Notes under the pieces: generated by a model
Told to the model about the DNA's origin: nothing
What the model saw: the letters and a program-made list of their open reading frames with translations, nothing else
Database searches by the model: none
Translations under genes and position numbers: made by a program
Assembly: GCA_004299845.1 (NCBI GenBank)
Contig: CP036201.1
Location: 3,100,001 to 3,164,000 of the forward strand
DNA: 64,000 bases
Direction of reading: 5' to 3'
DNA from: Verrucomicrobia bacterium S94
Lineage (GTDB): Bacteria; Verrucomicrobiota; Kiritimatiellia; Kiritimatiellales; Pontiellaceae
Shown here: piece after piece, positions 28,146 through 37,417 of the stretch
How the letters are laid out: the number at the start of each line of letters is the position of its first letter
Position numbering within the stretch: the stretch's first letter is position 1

Positions 28146-29816
28146 TTATCCCTGCAGAACCGCGCCGTTGCTTGCATTGGTGGCCATTTTGGCATAACGC
28201 GCAAGCCATCCGGTGGTGAAGCGCGGTTCCGGCTCCTTCCAGTTCTTACGACGTTCCGCAAGCTCCTCTTCGGACAATGCAACCGACAGTCGGTTATTCG
28301 GAATATCGATTTCAATGATATCGCCTTCCTTCAGCAGACCGATCGGGCCGCCTTCCGCTGCTTCCGGGGAAATATGACCGATGCACGCGCCGTGCGTTCC
28401 GCCACTGAAACGCCCGTCGGTGATCAACGCGCATTTATCGCCCAGCCCCTGCCCCATAATGTAAGAGGTCGGCGCCAGCATTTCCTGCATACCCGGTCCG
28501 CCCTTCGGGCCTTCGTAGCGGATCACCACTACGTCACCGGCTTTCACTTTGCCGCCAAGAATACCTTCACACGCCTCCTCCTGCGATTCAAAGATCACTG
28601 CCGGACCCGTGTGCACCAGCATTTTCGGATCAACGCCCGCACTCTTCACGACACATCCGCCTTCTGCCAGGTTACCCCAGAGCACAGAAAGGCCGCCGGT
28701 TTCGGAATAGGCATTTTCAATTTTTCGAATACACTCCGGATCCTTACTTTCCGCACCGGCAATATTTTCACCCAGCGTTTTACCGGTCACCGTCGGACAA
28801 TCAAGATTGAGCAATCCTTCTTTCTTTGCCGTTTCCGCCAGAATCGCACTGATGCCGCCGGCGGCATGCACATCTTCGATATGATAATGCGAAGACGGCG
28901 AAACCTTGCAGATGTTCGGGCATTTTTTGGAAACGGCGTTGATGCGGTCGAGATCGTATTCTACCCCCGCCTCTTTCGCGATCGCCAGCGTATGCAATAC
29001 CGTATTGGTACTTCCGCCCATCGCCATATCCAGTGCAAACGCATTGTCGAGCGATTCCTGCGTAACAATCTCACGCGGCAGCGGACCGTCAGCATAAGCC
29101 ATCTCCACTGCGCGTTTCGCGGCTTCTTTCCAAAGCTGATGCCGAGCCGGATCCAGCGCAAGAATGGTACCGTTACCCGGCAGTGCCAGACCGATGGCTT
29201 CGCACAGACAGTTCATCGAATTGGCTGTGAACATGCCGGAGCAGGAGCCCTGGCTCGGACAGCCTTTGCATTCGATCTCTTCGAGTTCTTCGTCGGAAAT
29301 GGAGCCCTGTTTGTGTTCAGCCACCGCTTCAAAAACACTGATCAGGTCAACGACCCGTCCATCTTTCGTCTTCCCGGCTTTCATTGGACCGCCGGAAGCG
29401 AAGATCGTCGGAATATTCACACGCATCGCGCCCATGATCATGCCCGGAACAATCTTATCGCAGTTCGGGATACAGATCATCGCATCGAAGGCATGAGCCC
29501 CGACCATGGTTTCCACGGCATCGGCAATCAGCTCCCGGCTCGGCAGCGAATATTTCATCCCGGCATGGCCCATAGCAATGCCGTCACACACTCCGATCAT
29601 ATTGAACTCAATGGGTGTACCGCCCGCTTCGCGGACCGCATCCTTCACAATTTTTCCCACCTGATCGAGATGAGCGTGGCCCGGAATCACCTCGTTGAAA
29701 GCATTACAAACCGCAATGAACGGTTTTCTGATATCCTCAGACGACATCCCCGTTGCACGCATCAGTGCACGGTGCGGTGCCCGTTCCAATCCCTTTTTTG
29801 TTTTATCGCTGCGCAT
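28146..29816 (-). CDS. ilvD: Dihydroxy-acid dehydratase
   Basis: Catalyses the third step of valine, leucine and isoleucine synthesis with an Fe-S cluster. The 556-residue protein has the family motifs [55 protein letters not shown] and [20 protein letters not shown]. The start is ATG 29816 ([18 protein letters not shown]); the 13 upstream residues in the open frame are not conserved. A plausible promoter lies 39 bp upstream. No other branched-chain gene is in the window. Confidence 0.97.
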   Translation of the reverse strand: MRSDKTKKGLERAPHRALMRATGMSSEDIRKPFIAVCNAFNEVIPGHAHLDQVGKIVKDAVREAGGTPIEFNMIGVCDGIAMGHAGMKYSLPSRELIADAVETMVGAHAFDAMICIPNCDKIVPGMIMGAMRVNIPTIFASGGPMKAGKTKDGRVVDLISVFEAVAEHKQGSISDEELEEIECKGCPSQGSCSGMFTANSMNCLCEAIGLALPGNGTILALDPARHQLWKEAAKRAVEMAYADGPLPREIVTQESLDNAFALDMAMGGSTNTVLHTLAIAKEAGVEYDLDRINAVSKKCPNICKVSPSSHYHIEDVHAAGGISAILAETAKKEGLLNLDCPTVTGKTLGENIAGAESKDPECIRKIENAYSETGGLSVLWGNLAEGGCVVKSAGVDPKMLVHTGPAVIFESQEEACEGILGGKVKAGDVVVIRYEGPKGGPGMQEMLAPTSYIMGQGLGDKCALITDGRFSGGTHGACIGHISPEAAEGGPIGLLKEGDIIEIDIPNNRLSVALSEEELAERRKNWKEPEPRFTTGWLARYAKMATNASNGAVLQG

Positions 29817-29854
29817 ATTACCTGGTCCTTTCTTAAAGCGTTGAATGGAGGTCA

Positions 29855-29882
29855 ATAGTACCAGAGCCGTCTTTTAAGTAAA
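29855..29882 (-). promoter_or_regulatory. Possible promoter of ilvD
   Basis: On the minus strand TTTACT (29877-29882) and TACTAT (29855-29860) are 16 bases apart, located between the upstream gene's terminator and the ilvD start. The match is moderate. Confidence 0.4.
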
Positions 29883-29891
29883 CCCCGGCCT

Positions 29892-29928
29892 AAAAAAAGA
29901 AAAGCCGCCCCGAACCGGAGCGGCTTTT
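29892..29928 (-). terminator. Rho-independent terminator after the small barrel gene
   Basis: On the minus strand AAAAGCCGC pairs with GCGGCTTTT (29900-29908 with 29920-29928) around an 11-base loop, followed by a T run (A run 29892-29898 on the given strand). It lies 21 bp after the stop of the upstream leftward gene and upstream of ilvD. Confidence 0.88.
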
Positions 29929-29949
29929 CAAAAGTCTGAAAACCAAACC

Positions 29950-30597
29950 TTAAAAATTGATGGAGAGAACACCGGCTACGTGTGCACCGCTTCCTGAAAA
30001 AGTAACATCATCGGTTCCGATCCAACCGCCATCATATTCCTGTTCGTGCGAAAATCCTTCATAGCCCAGTTCCAAACCGAGCTCTACATTTTCGCCGAGC
30101 AGAACAAAAACACCGGCTTTCAGTCCGAAAAGTCCATAACCGCCGGTTCCATCGTCATATCCTGTCGTTTCATTTTCGGCTATTCCCAAGCCCAGATACG
30201 GTCCGGCCTCGATAACCACCTGCTCTCCGACTTTTGCAGCGACTCCACCCTGCAGCAGCAGTCCGAATGTTGTTAAATCAACGTCAGCAGCCCCGCCGGA
30301 AAGAGCATGACTTCCGATAAACAACCCCCCGCCCAGCATCCCTCCGATTGCAGGGTTATTCTTACTCCAGAACCGGTGAACATAAAGAATCTCCACACGC
30401 GCACCCCCATCGTCATCTACAGAATAGGTGCCACTCGAATCCTCGACTTCATCGATGCCTGGAGCAGAACCCAGAGAAATACGAATAGAGTTTGCTTTGT
30501 CCCTGGTTTTATTGGCTTCATTAATTTCATCAGCAGCCAAAACACTGCCACTTACAGCAACTGTAATCCCTAATATAAGTATACGTTTTAATGCCAC
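29950..30597 (-). CDS. Small outer-membrane beta-barrel protein (OmpW/OmpA-barrel-like)
   Basis: A 215-residue exported protein starting at GTG 30597, which has a very strong ribosome site (AAAGGAGG, 5-6 bases away). Signal peptide about residues 1-21 (ILGITVAVSGSVLA). The mature protein is rich in Gly and alternating hydrophobic strands (GGMLGGGLFIG, FGLLLQGGVAAKVG, GLFGLKAGVFVLLG, VAGVLSINF ending in Phe), typical of 8-stranded outer-membrane barrels. Function unknown. Single-gene transcript with its own terminator; a small palindrome sits just upstream of the ribosome site. Confidence 0.7.
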   Translation of the reverse strand: MALKRILILGITVAVSGSVLAADEINEANKTRDKANSIRISLGSAPGIDEVEDSSGTYSVDDDGGARVEILYVHRFWSKNNPAIGGMLGGGLFIGSHALSGGAADVDLTTFGLLLQGGVAAKVGEQVVIEAGPYLGLGIAENETTGYDDGTGGYGLFGLKAGVFVLLGENVELGLELGYEGFSHEQEYDGGWIGTDDVTFSGSGAHVAGVLSINF

Positions 30598-30612
30598 AAA
30601 GGCCTCCTTTAG

Positions 30613-30626
30613 TTAAGTTGACTTAA
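30613..30626. promoter_or_regulatory. Short palindrome upstream of the barrel gene
   Basis: TTAAGT-TG-ACTTAA, 6-bp perfect arms with a 2-bp centre, immediately upstream of the AGGAGG of the leftward barrel gene. Possible operator or leader hairpin; short enough to be chance. Confidence 0.35.
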
Positions 30627-30661
30627 ATGCCAAGCAACATAACAGCTATCAAAAAAAGAAA

Positions 30662-31600
30662 TCAAAGACTTTGCGCCATAAATTCCAGCCGGGAACGCAC
30701 TTCGGCACCTAATGCGGGCATCTCAACCGCCGCGATGGCAGAGCGGTAATCTTCTATGTTTTTGGCCCCCATGCAAATCGTATGAGCACCGGGCCGGTCG
30801 AGAATCCATTTAATGGCGGCCTGCGCCATGGTCATCCCTTCGGGGAGACACTCGGCAAGAACGGCAAATTTCGAATAGTCTTCGTCCGCGCACCAATTAG
30901 ACCGGTTATCATCGGAAGCGAATTGCGGTTTTTTATGAAAATATTTTCCGCTCAACCGTCCCTGTGCCATCACCCCGCGCAACTGGGTGCCGAGCTGATT
31001 TGCCCGTGCAATTTTCCAGGCTTCGGAAGCCGGATCGAGCAAACTGACCGGAAACTGCACCACCTCGACATTCCCTGCCTTAACCATCGTGTCCAGCAGT
31101 TTAAAATCGCCGGTCGAAACCCCGTACGCCCGGATTTTTCCAGCCGCTTTGGCCCTTTCCAGTATTTCACGACCTTCTTCCAGATGCCCGGTTTCCGGCG
31201 CGCAGTGGTAGAGATAAACATCGACATAATCGGTATCCAGCCTCTTCAGCGAACCTTCCAGACTCGGCAGAATGGTCGGCGGCGACGAATCGTCAATCCG
31301 CGTTCCGCCCTCGCCCACGCGATAGCCGAATTTGGAGGAAATCACCCATCGGTCTCGCTGTCCCTTCAATGCTTCACCCACGCGCCGCTCAGATTCCCCG
31401 GCACTGTACTGCTCCGCCGTGTCGATAGCATTGATACCGAGGTCCCCCAGCTCATGGATCATGCGGATCACATTTTCTTTCCCAGGGTCCGGATGCCCAT
31501 CGGGTTTTCCATCAAAAAACAGCGGTCCGCCCAGCTGCCATGCACCGATGGTTAAAGCCGAAACCTCTATTCCGGTACTTCCAAGCTGATTATATTTCAT
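30662..31600 (-). CDS. Aldo/keto reductase
   Basis: A 312-residue NADPH-dependent oxidoreductase of the AKR superfamily. Start ATG 31600 (MKYNQLGSTGIEVSALTIGAW); the open frame extends into the upstream gene. Catalytic tetrad residues are visible: Asp and Tyr in NAIDTAEQYSAGESE, Lys in WVISSKFGYRVG and His in DVYLYHCAPETG. The end (IKWILDRPGAHTICMGAKN) is the cofactor-binding region. It follows the SDR gene by 4 bp, so the two reductases are likely made together. Substrate unknown. Confidence 0.9.
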   Translation of the reverse strand: MKYNQLGSTGIEVSALTIGAWQLGGPLFFDGKPDGHPDPGKENVIRMIHELGDLGINAIDTAEQYSAGESERRVGEALKGQRDRWVISSKFGYRVGEGGTRIDDSSPPTILPSLEGSLKRLDTDYVDVYLYHCAPETGHLEEGREILERAKAAGKIRAYGVSTGDFKLLDTMVKAGNVEVVQFPVSLLDPASEAWKIARANQLGTQLRGVMAQGRLSGKYFHKKPQFASDDNRSNWCADEDYSKFAVLAECLPEGMTMAQAAIKWILDRPGAHTICMGAKNIEDYRSAIAAVEMPALGAEVRSRLEFMAQSL

Positions 31601-31604
31601 GCGT

Positions 31605-32396
31605 TTACCACACAGTATTGATAGAGCCGCCGTCGACAGCAATCGTCTGGCCGGTGATGTAACTGGCCGCATCCGAGAGCAGGAAGGCACCGAGCTTTCC
31701 GAACTCCTCAATCGTGCCATAGCGGCCCAGCGGAATTCCCGCTTCATTAGCGGCTTTAACCTCATCGACCGGCCGGTTCAGATTTTCCGCATTCATGCTG
31801 TCTAAAGACTGCACACGGTCGGTATCGATGCGCCCAGGCATCAGATTGTTGACCCGGATATTTTCCGGGGCGAGCTGTTTCGACAGACTCTTGGCCAGAC
31901 TGGTCACGCCGGAGCGCATAACATTGGACAGCAGCAGAAAATCAATCGGCTCTTTCACGGAAACGGAGGTGATGGTGAGAATCGACCCTCCGCCCGCCTG
32001 ACGCATCAGCGGCAGCACCTGCCGAATCATCCGCACCGAGCTCATCAACGTAAGATTAAACGCCTTTTCCCAGTCGGCATCGTCAAAATCATCAAATTTA
32101 CCCGCCGGCGGCCCGCCGGCATTCACCACCAGCGCATCCACGCCGCCAAAGGCATCCGTTGTATTTTCCACCCACCGTGAAATCGAATCAGGATCAGCTA
32201 CATCAAGCACATTCGGCAGCACCTCGGCTTCGGTTTCCTCAATCAATACGTCAGCAGCGTCAAATACTTCCGCTTCCGTACGCGCACCGATGGAAACCAG
32301 AGCGCCTGCTTTAGCCAGTTCGCGGGCAATGCCGAAACCCAGCCCTTTACTTGAAGCGGCAACCATCGCCACTTTTCCATGTAATCCCAGATCCAT
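31605..32396 (-). CDS. SDR family protein lacking the usual Tyr-x-x-x-Lys motif
   Basis: A 263-residue short-chain dehydrogenase/reductase from ATG 32396 (MDLGLHGKVAMVAASS). The cofactor region KGLGFGIARELAKAGA and VVNAGGPPAGKF is present and the end carries the SDR pattern FLLSDAASYITGQTIAVDGG. At the catalytic position (about residues 154-162) the sequence reads LLLSNVMRS instead of Y-x-x-x-K. A known SDR subgroup has this LSN-x-x-R pattern, so the protein may be a real but atypical enzyme or a non-catalytic binder. It is flanked by the CPBP gene (2 bp gap) and the AKR gene. Confidence 0.85.
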   Translation of the reverse strand: MDLGLHGKVAMVAASSKGLGFGIARELAKAGALVSIGARTEAEVFDAADVLIEETEAEVLPNVLDVADPDSISRWVENTTDAFGGVDALVVNAGGPPAGKFDDFDDADWEKAFNLTLMSSVRMIRQVLPLMRQAGGGSILTITSVSVKEPIDFLLLSNVMRSGVTSLAKSLSKQLAPENIRVNNLMPGRIDTDRVQSLDSMNAENLNRPVDEVKAANEAGIPLGRYGTIEEFGKLGAFLLSDAASYITGQTIAVDGGSINTVW

Positions 32397-32398
32397 AA

Positions 32399-33007
32399 TC
32401 ATCTCCTTATCAATAACCAAACGCCCATTAGAACCCCGGCATCCGCCACCGCATGCGTCAGCACCGGCAACAGATATCCGCCGAACCGCTCCGCCGCCCA
32501 GCGCCAGAAAAACGAGCTTCCGACCAATATACCGAACACCATAAACAGCCAAGGCCAGTAAACCAGCTCATACAACACAAATACATGATATCCCGCAAAA
32601 GCAAAATCCTGCCAACACAGCCTCTCCGCCCTTTCCGGCCCGATACCCCGCCAGTGAAGCTCTTCCAGCATCGGATGTACGACCGAAAACCAGGGAATCA
32701 ACAGCATCCACGCAGCTCCGGTCAGGCCGTATTCCGCCATCCATTCCACCAGCGCATGTTCCGATATCCGGAAAAACGGCCACATAAAATAAACCACCGG
32801 CGCGGCCAGCGCACATACGATCATCGCCGGAATCAGCAGGGGCGAACAGCCCCGGCCGATCTTTTTCCAATCCCCGGAAGATTTCCTTATACACAGAAAT
32901 AACAGCATACCGGCGTGATAAAACAGCATAGCCGCCCATGCACTGCTGAGCACATGCATCCCCAGCAGCACAGCCAGATACGGGATCAGAGCGGGAACGA
33001 TTTTCAT
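32399..33007 (-). CDS. CPBP-family intramembrane protease-like protein
   Basis: A 202-residue integral membrane protein with about six helices (LIPYLAVLLGMHVLSSAWAA, LIPAMIVCALAAPVVYFMW, LLIPWFSVVHPM). The CPBP (Abi) metal-protease motifs are present: EELHWR near residue 115 (E-E-x-x-x-R), a His in FAGYHVF and a His with Asp in THAVADAG. The family cleaves substrates within membranes or is linked to CAAX processing and bacteriocin self-immunity. It is the first gene of a three-gene leftward run (CPBP-SDR-AKR), divergent from bioF. Substrate unknown. Confidence 0.8.
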   Translation of the reverse strand: MKIVPALIPYLAVLLGMHVLSSAWAAMLFYHAGMLLFLCIRKSSGDWKKIGRGCSPLLIPAMIVCALAAPVVYFMWPFFRISEHALVEWMAEYGLTGAAWMLLIPWFSVVHPMLEELHWRGIGPERAERLCWQDFAFAGYHVFVLYELVYWPWLFMVFGILVGSSFFWRWAAERFGGYLLPVLTHAVADAGVLMGVWLLIRR

Positions 33008-33042
33008 GATGTAACCTATATTGCATTTTCAAGGTTGCGCCA

Positions 33043-34230
33043 ATGAAACAACTTGGACAAAGTGACCCGATGGACGACACATGGATTCAACAGCAACTCA
33101 ACGTTTTCGCGAAACAGGGACTCGAACGCCGCGCCCGCATTTTCCCTCAGGCCGGAGGACTCATCCGCATTGACGGAACAGAAATGCTCAATTTTTCGAG
33201 CAACGATTATCTCGACCTCGCCCGCCACCCGCATGTCATTGATCGCGCCCGGCAGGCACTGAATGAGTTCGGCACAGGTACCGCAGCCTCACGGCTGGTC
33301 ACCGGAACGCTGCCGATCCACGAGGAACTCGAGCAACGCCTGGCCCGGGAAAAAGGCTTTGATTCAGCACTTGTGTTCGGAACAGGCTATATGGCCAACG
33401 CCGGCACTATTCCCGTTCTCGCCGGTCGCGGCGACCTGATTTTTGCAGACAAACTCGTACACGCCTCAATGATCGACGCCTGCAGACTTTCCGGCGCCAA
33501 ACTCGTCCGCTGGACGCATAATGACGCAGAGGCACTGGAAAAACGGTTAAGACAGCATGCCGACTCCACCGGCCGCAAACTGATCATTACCGAATCTGTG
33601 TTCAGTATGGACGGCGATATGGCGCCACTGACCGAAATCGCCGGTCTGGCGGAACAATATGACGCGATGCTGATGGTTGATGAAGCGCATTCCACCGGTA
33701 CCTTCGGCCCGAACGGGGCCGGACTGATCCGCGAACGGGGAATTGAAAACAAGGTTACGGTCTCGATGGGCACGATGAGCAAAGCGATGGCCGGCTTCGG
33801 CGGTTACGTGGCCTGTTCTGAAAATCTGCGGAAGCTCCTGGTTCATTCCTCACGCGCATTTATCTATACTACCGCCCCGCCGCCGGCGGTCATCGGCGCG
33901 GCACTCGGTGCCCTCGATGTATTCGAAGCTTCTCCAAGACTTGGAAATATTCTACAGGCGAATGCCGATTATTTCCGGTCGCTGCTGCACGAAGCCGGAC
34001 TGGACACACTCGACAGCCGAAGCCAGATTATTCCGGTGATTATCGGCGACAACGAAAAAACACTCGCCGTTTCCCGGAAACTGCGCGCGGAAAATATCAT
34101 CTGCGCCGCCATCCGCCCGCCCACCGTTCCGCCGGGCACAGCACGCCTGCGTATTTCAATTACCCTGGCGCATCTGGTCGACGATCTGGAACGTGCCGCG
34201 AAGGCCATCATCAAAGCCGTTAAAAATTAG
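33043..34230 (+). CDS. bioF: 8-amino-7-oxononanoate synthase
   Basis: PLP enzyme that condenses pimeloyl-ACP (or CoA) with alanine in biotin synthesis. The 395-residue protein shows FSSNDYLDLARHP, GTGTAASRLVTGTLPIHEEL, DKLVHASMIDA, MLMVDEAHSTGTFGPNGAG and the PLP-lysine region VSMGTMSKAMAGFGG. ATG 33070 is an alternative start closer to typical BioF N-termini; 33043 has AAGG upstream. Related alpha-oxoamine synthases (such as Kbl) look similar, but the GTGTAASRLVTG pattern and nearby BioH-like gene favour BioF. Rest of the pathway lies 10-15 kb away. Confidence 0.88.
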   Translation: MKQLGQSDPMDDTWIQQQLNVFAKQGLERRARIFPQAGGLIRIDGTEMLNFSSNDYLDLARHPHVIDRARQALNEFGTGTAASRLVTGTLPIHEELEQRLAREKGFDSALVFGTGYMANAGTIPVLAGRGDLIFADKLVHASMIDACRLSGAKLVRWTHNDAEALEKRLRQHADSTGRKLIITESVFSMDGDMAPLTEIAGLAEQYDAMLMVDEAHSTGTFGPNGAGLIRERGIENKVTVSMGTMSKAMAGFGGYVACSENLRKLLVHSSRAFIYTTAPPPAVIGAALGALDVFEASPRLGNILQANADYFRSLLHEAGLDTLDSRSQIIPVIIGDNEKTLAVSRKLRAENIICAAIRPPTVPPGTARLRISITLAHLVDDLERAAKAIIKAVKN

Positions 34231-34316
34231 AACGCGACGGAGGAGAAGAAAATAAAGGATTCAGGTTGTGCATGCTCTTCTCTACCGGTTTTCTTATTTC
34301 CGTTACCGATAACATC

Positions 34317-34964
34317 ATGAAAACAGTTTTAGTCATTTCGGGGTGGGCCCACGGGATTGAAGCCATCCGGCCGATCGGCAATGCGTTGCGCGATCTATTT
34401 GAAGTGCAACTGCTTACCGGCACAGAGGTGCTCAAAATGCGCCGAATTCCGAATGCGGATTATATTGTGACAGGCTCTATGGGCGGACTGCTCGCCCTCG
34501 AACATCTGCCGACGGGCTGCCGCAAACTGGTGCTGATCTCGTCCACGGCCAGATTCTGCACGGCGGCGGATTATTCCTGCGGCACGCATGAAAAAATACT
34601 GAAGCGGATGATTGTTCAGCTGAAACGCAATCCGGAGACAGTGCTGAATGAGTTTTATAAAAATGTGCACCACCCCCACCCATACCGCGCCTGTACAGGT
34701 GTGACTGAGCCGCTTGACGACCTGGTGGCGGGACTGGAATACCTGCTGGCATCGGACGTCCGGGAAAAAGTTCCGCAAATCGGCATTCCGGTGAAGCTTT
34801 TCCATGGCTCGCGGGACCGGATTATTCCACCCGGTGCCGCCGAATGGCTGCAGGCAAACCTGGCGGACAGCACTTTATCGGTTTATAATGACGGGCATGG
34901 ACTTGCCGCGCACCATTTCCCGGAAATGATGCACGAAATAAAACCGTTTTTAACAGATGGATGA
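34317..34964 (+). CDS. Alpha/beta hydrolase, probable BioH-like pimeloyl-ACP methyl ester esterase
   Basis: A 215-residue hydrolase from ATG 34317 (MKTVLVISGWAHGIEAIRPI). The nucleophile elbow reads TGSMGG (Thr in place of the first Gly of G-x-S-x-G), the acid is in LFHGSRDRIIPPG, and His is in VYNDGHGLAAHHFPEM. The pattern after the elbow (KLVLISSTARFCTAADY) matches BioH/BioG-type esterases, which release pimeloyl-ACP for BioF. Position directly after bioF supports this role, though it is inference. It lies 86 bp after bioF and overlaps the next gene by 8 bp. An upstream TTG/ATG start (34266/34272) is less likely. Confidence 0.7.
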   Translation: MKTVLVISGWAHGIEAIRPIGNALRDLFEVQLLTGTEVLKMRRIPNADYIVTGSMGGLLALEHLPTGCRKLVLISSTARFCTAADYSCGTHEKILKRMIVQLKRNPETVLNEFYKNVHHPHPYRACTGVTEPLDDLVAGLEYLLASDVREKVPQIGIPVKLFHGSRDRIIPPGAAEWLQANLADSTLSVYNDGHGLAAHHFPEMMHEIKPFLTDG

Positions 34965-35427
34965 ATTTATGAATGACCCTCTCAAACTGGGCTGGCGTGA
35001 ATGGTGTGCACTTCCCGATCTCGGCATCCCGGCCATCAAGACCAAAGTGGATACCGGGGCAAAAACCTCGTGCCTGCATACTTTCAGTATTATACCCTTC
35101 CGCGAAAACGGCATTGATTATGTTCGTTTTAAAGTCCACCCGCTTCAGAAAAATGAAACGGTCGTACTCGAATGTACAGCACCGGTGAAGGATGAACGGG
35201 TCGTCAGCGATTCAGGCGGCCATAAAGAAATGCGCTATATCATTGAAACCCGGATGCGAATTGGCGATAAGGAGCGGTTGATTGAAATGTCGCTGACGAA
35301 CCGGGACTCGATGCGCTTCCGTATGCTTCTCGGACGGCGGGCCATGGAAGAAAACACCATCGTTGATCCGTCGGCGTCCTATCTCAATGGCCGGTTGGAG
35401 GCCAGAGTACTTTACCGTCTGGTCTGA
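34957..35427 (+). CDS. rimB: RimB-type retropepsin-like protein (PF05618, 'ATP-dependent zinc protease')
   Basis: A 156-residue protein with the motif [15 protein letters not shown] near residue 31 and [16 protein letters not shown] near the end, characteristic of the family once called ATP-dependent zinc protease and now known in some bacteria as RimB, a retropepsin-fold protease that trims poly-glutamate tails added by RimK. It is immediately followed by rimK (19 bp), which strongly supports this role. ATG 34969 is an alternative start. Confidence 0.88.
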   Translation: MDEFMNDPLKLGWREWCALPDLGIPAIKTKVDTGAKTSCLHTFSIIPFRENGIDYVRFKVHPLQKNETVVLECTAPVKDERVVSDSGGHKEMRYIIETRMRIGDKERLIEMSLTNRDSMRFRMLLGRRAMEENTIVDPSASYLNGRLEARVLYRLV

Positions 35428-35446
35428 TTTGAATTTGGAGAACACT

Positions 35447-36352
35447 ATGAAAATTGCCCTGCTGTCACGAAACCCGAAACTCTATTCCACCCGGCGACTC
35501 AAAGAGGCGGCGGAGAAAAGAGGCCATGAAGTGCAGATTATCGATGCGCTTCGCGCCTATATGAATATCGCCTCGCACCACCCGACCATTCACTACAAAG
35601 GCGAACCGCTTACCGGGTTTGATGCCGTAATTCCGCGTATCGGGGCTTCAGTAACCTTTTACGGAGCGGCCGTTCTGCGTCAGTTTGAAATGATGGGAGT
35701 TTATCCGCTGAACGAATCCGTGGCCATTACGCGTTCCCGTGATAAACTCCGCTCGCTCCAGCTGCTCTCCCGCAAAGGCATTGGCCTGCCGGTTACGGGA
35801 TTTGCCAGCAAACCGGACGATATCAAGGATATGATCAAGATGGTCGGCGGCGCACCGCTGGTGGTCAAACTGCTGGAAGGCACGCAGGGCATCGGGGTGG
35901 TTCTGGCCGAAACACAGAAAGCGGCCGAAAGCGTCATTGAAGGCTTTATGGGCGTGAAAGCCAATATTCTGGTGCAGGAGTATATTAAGGAATCAGAAGG
36001 AGCGGATATCCGCTGTTTTGTAATCGGCGGAAAAGTGGTGGCCTCCATGCAACGCAAGGCTGCACCCGGCGAATTCCGCTCCAATCTTCACCGCGGCGGC
36101 AGTTCGTCGCTGATAAAAATCACACCGGAGGAGCGTTCAACCGCCGTCCGCGCCGCCCGGATTATGGGCCTCAACGTCGCCGGCGTGGACCTGCTGCGCT
36201 CCAACCACGGCCCGGTCGTAATGGAAGTCAATTCCAGTCCGGGACTCGAAGGTATTGAACAGGTAACCGGCAAGGATATTGCAGGACAGATGATCGAATA
36301 TATCGAAAAGAACGCCAAAGAAGGAAAGACCAAAACCAAAGGACAGGGCTGA
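35447..36352 (+). CDS. rimK: RimK-type ATP-grasp glutamate ligase
   Basis: Adds glutamate residues to the C-terminus of ribosomal protein S6 (and related substrates). The 301-residue ATP-grasp enzyme starts at ATG 35447 with GGAG upstream. It begins [20 protein letters not shown] like RimK, with [71 protein letters not shown] and [14 protein letters not shown] providing the nucleotide and metal-binding residues. Grouped with a RimB-like protease and an AstE-like hydrolase, which suggests a reversible glutamylation module. Confidence 0.94.
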   Translation: MKIALLSRNPKLYSTRRLKEAAEKRGHEVQIIDALRAYMNIASHHPTIHYKGEPLTGFDAVIPRIGASVTFYGAAVLRQFEMMGVYPLNESVAITRSRDKLRSLQLLSRKGIGLPVTGFASKPDDIKDMIKMVGGAPLVVKLLEGTQGIGVVLAETQKAAESVIEGFMGVKANILVQEYIKESEGADIRCFVIGGKVVASMQRKAAPGEFRSNLHRGGSSSLIKITPEERSTAVRAARIMGLNVAGVDLLRSNHGPVVMEVNSSPGLEGIEQVTGKDIAGQMIEYIEKNAKEGKTKTKGQG

Positions 36353-36355
36353 GCC

Positions 36356-37405
36356 GTGCAGAGCGCCATGACCATCGGCGGACAGCATATTGCCGCCGGT
36401 ACGGAATCATCGATCCAGCTTCCGCTGCCGGAATTCTACACCAACACGCCGGCATCGATGACGATCCATGTCATTCATGGAAAAACGGCTGGACCGTGTC
36501 TGATGGTGACCTCCTGCCTGCATGGCGATGAGATCAACGGCATTGAAATCATCCGCCGCCTGCTGGGGCAGAAAGTCCTCAAACGGCTGAAAGGTACCCT
36601 GATTCTTATTCCGGTGGTGAATGTATTCGGTCTGGTTGCACGCTCGCGCTATCTGCCTGACCGGCGCGACCTGAACCGCTCGTTTCCCGGATCGCCGAAA
36701 GGCTCCATGGCCGGCCGGCTCGCCCATGTTATCATGTCGGAACTTTTTCCCCACTGCACCCATATCATTGATCTACACACAGGGGCCATCGACCGCGAAA
36801 ACCTGCCCCAGATCCGGGCTACACTCAATGGCGATGAAAAGCTTATGGAACTGGCACAGGCATTTAACGCTCCGGTCATTCTCGATGCTCCGCTCCGCGA
36901 GGGAACGTTTCGCCAGGCCGCGCACAGCCGCGGTATTCCCACGCTGGTTTATGAAGCCGGCGAAGCATTGCGTTTCGATGAAATCTCCATCCGTGCCGGG
37001 GTGGCAGGTATTCTGAACGTACTCAGCAGTCTCGGTATGATCCGTAAACGCTCTCCGCGTAAAGAACATCAATCCCTGCTGGCCAAAAACTCCTCGTGGG
37101 TGCGTGCACCCCAGAGCGGCATTGCCCGATCTGTAATTGCGCTCGGTGAACGGGTGAAAAGCGGCGATAAACTGGCCTACATCAGCGGACCGCTCGGCGA
37201 ACTGGAGGAAGTCGTTAAAAGCCCGGCCTCGGGGATCGTGATCGGCCGCACCCGCCTTCCTCTGGTACACGAGGGCGAAGCGATTTTCCACATCGCCACC
37301 TTTGCTCGGCCGGCGGCAGCTGCGGAATCCATCGAAAACTTTCAGGATGCTTTTGATCCGGATACGGATACCGAGGAAAGCGACGAACCCCCTTTAATCA
37401 GCTGA
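36356..37405 (+). CDS. Succinylglutamate desuccinylase/aspartoacylase (AstE/AspA) family zinc hydrolase
   Basis: A 349-residue M14-like zinc carboxypeptidase or deacylase. Zinc ligands are visible in TSCLHGDEINGIE (His and Glu) and in HIIDLHTG (His), with the substrate Arg in DRRDLNRSFPG. The C-terminal beta domain (VRAPQSGIARSVIALGERV) resembles a biotinyl/lipoyl-type fold common in these proteins, followed by an acidic tail (DPDTDTEESDEPP). GTG 36356 is used because it is 3 bp after the rimK stop; ATG 36368 is possible. Its place after rimK suggests action on glutamyl or acyl-glutamyl groups; that is inference. Confidence 0.85.
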   Translation: MQSAMTIGGQHIAAGTESSIQLPLPEFYTNTPASMTIHVIHGKTAGPCLMVTSCLHGDEINGIEIIRRLLGQKVLKRLKGTLILIPVVNVFGLVARSRYLPDRRDLNRSFPGSPKGSMAGRLAHVIMSELFPHCTHIIDLHTGAIDRENLPQIRATLNGDEKLMELAQAFNAPVILDAPLREGTFRQAAHSRGIPTLVYEAGEALRFDEISIRAGVAGILNVLSSLGMIRKRSPRKEHQSLLAKNSSWVRAPQSGIARSVIALGERVKSGDKLAYISGPLGELEEVVKSPASGIVIGRTRLPLVHEGEAIFHIATFARPAAAAESIENFQDAFDPDTDTEESDEPPLIS

Positions 37406-37417
37406 AGCAGCTATATC

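Noticed and set aside
28374-29858. 494-codon plus-strand frame opposite ilvD
   Set aside because: Antisense to a complete ilvD; the translation is rich in His/Arg with no coherent domain.
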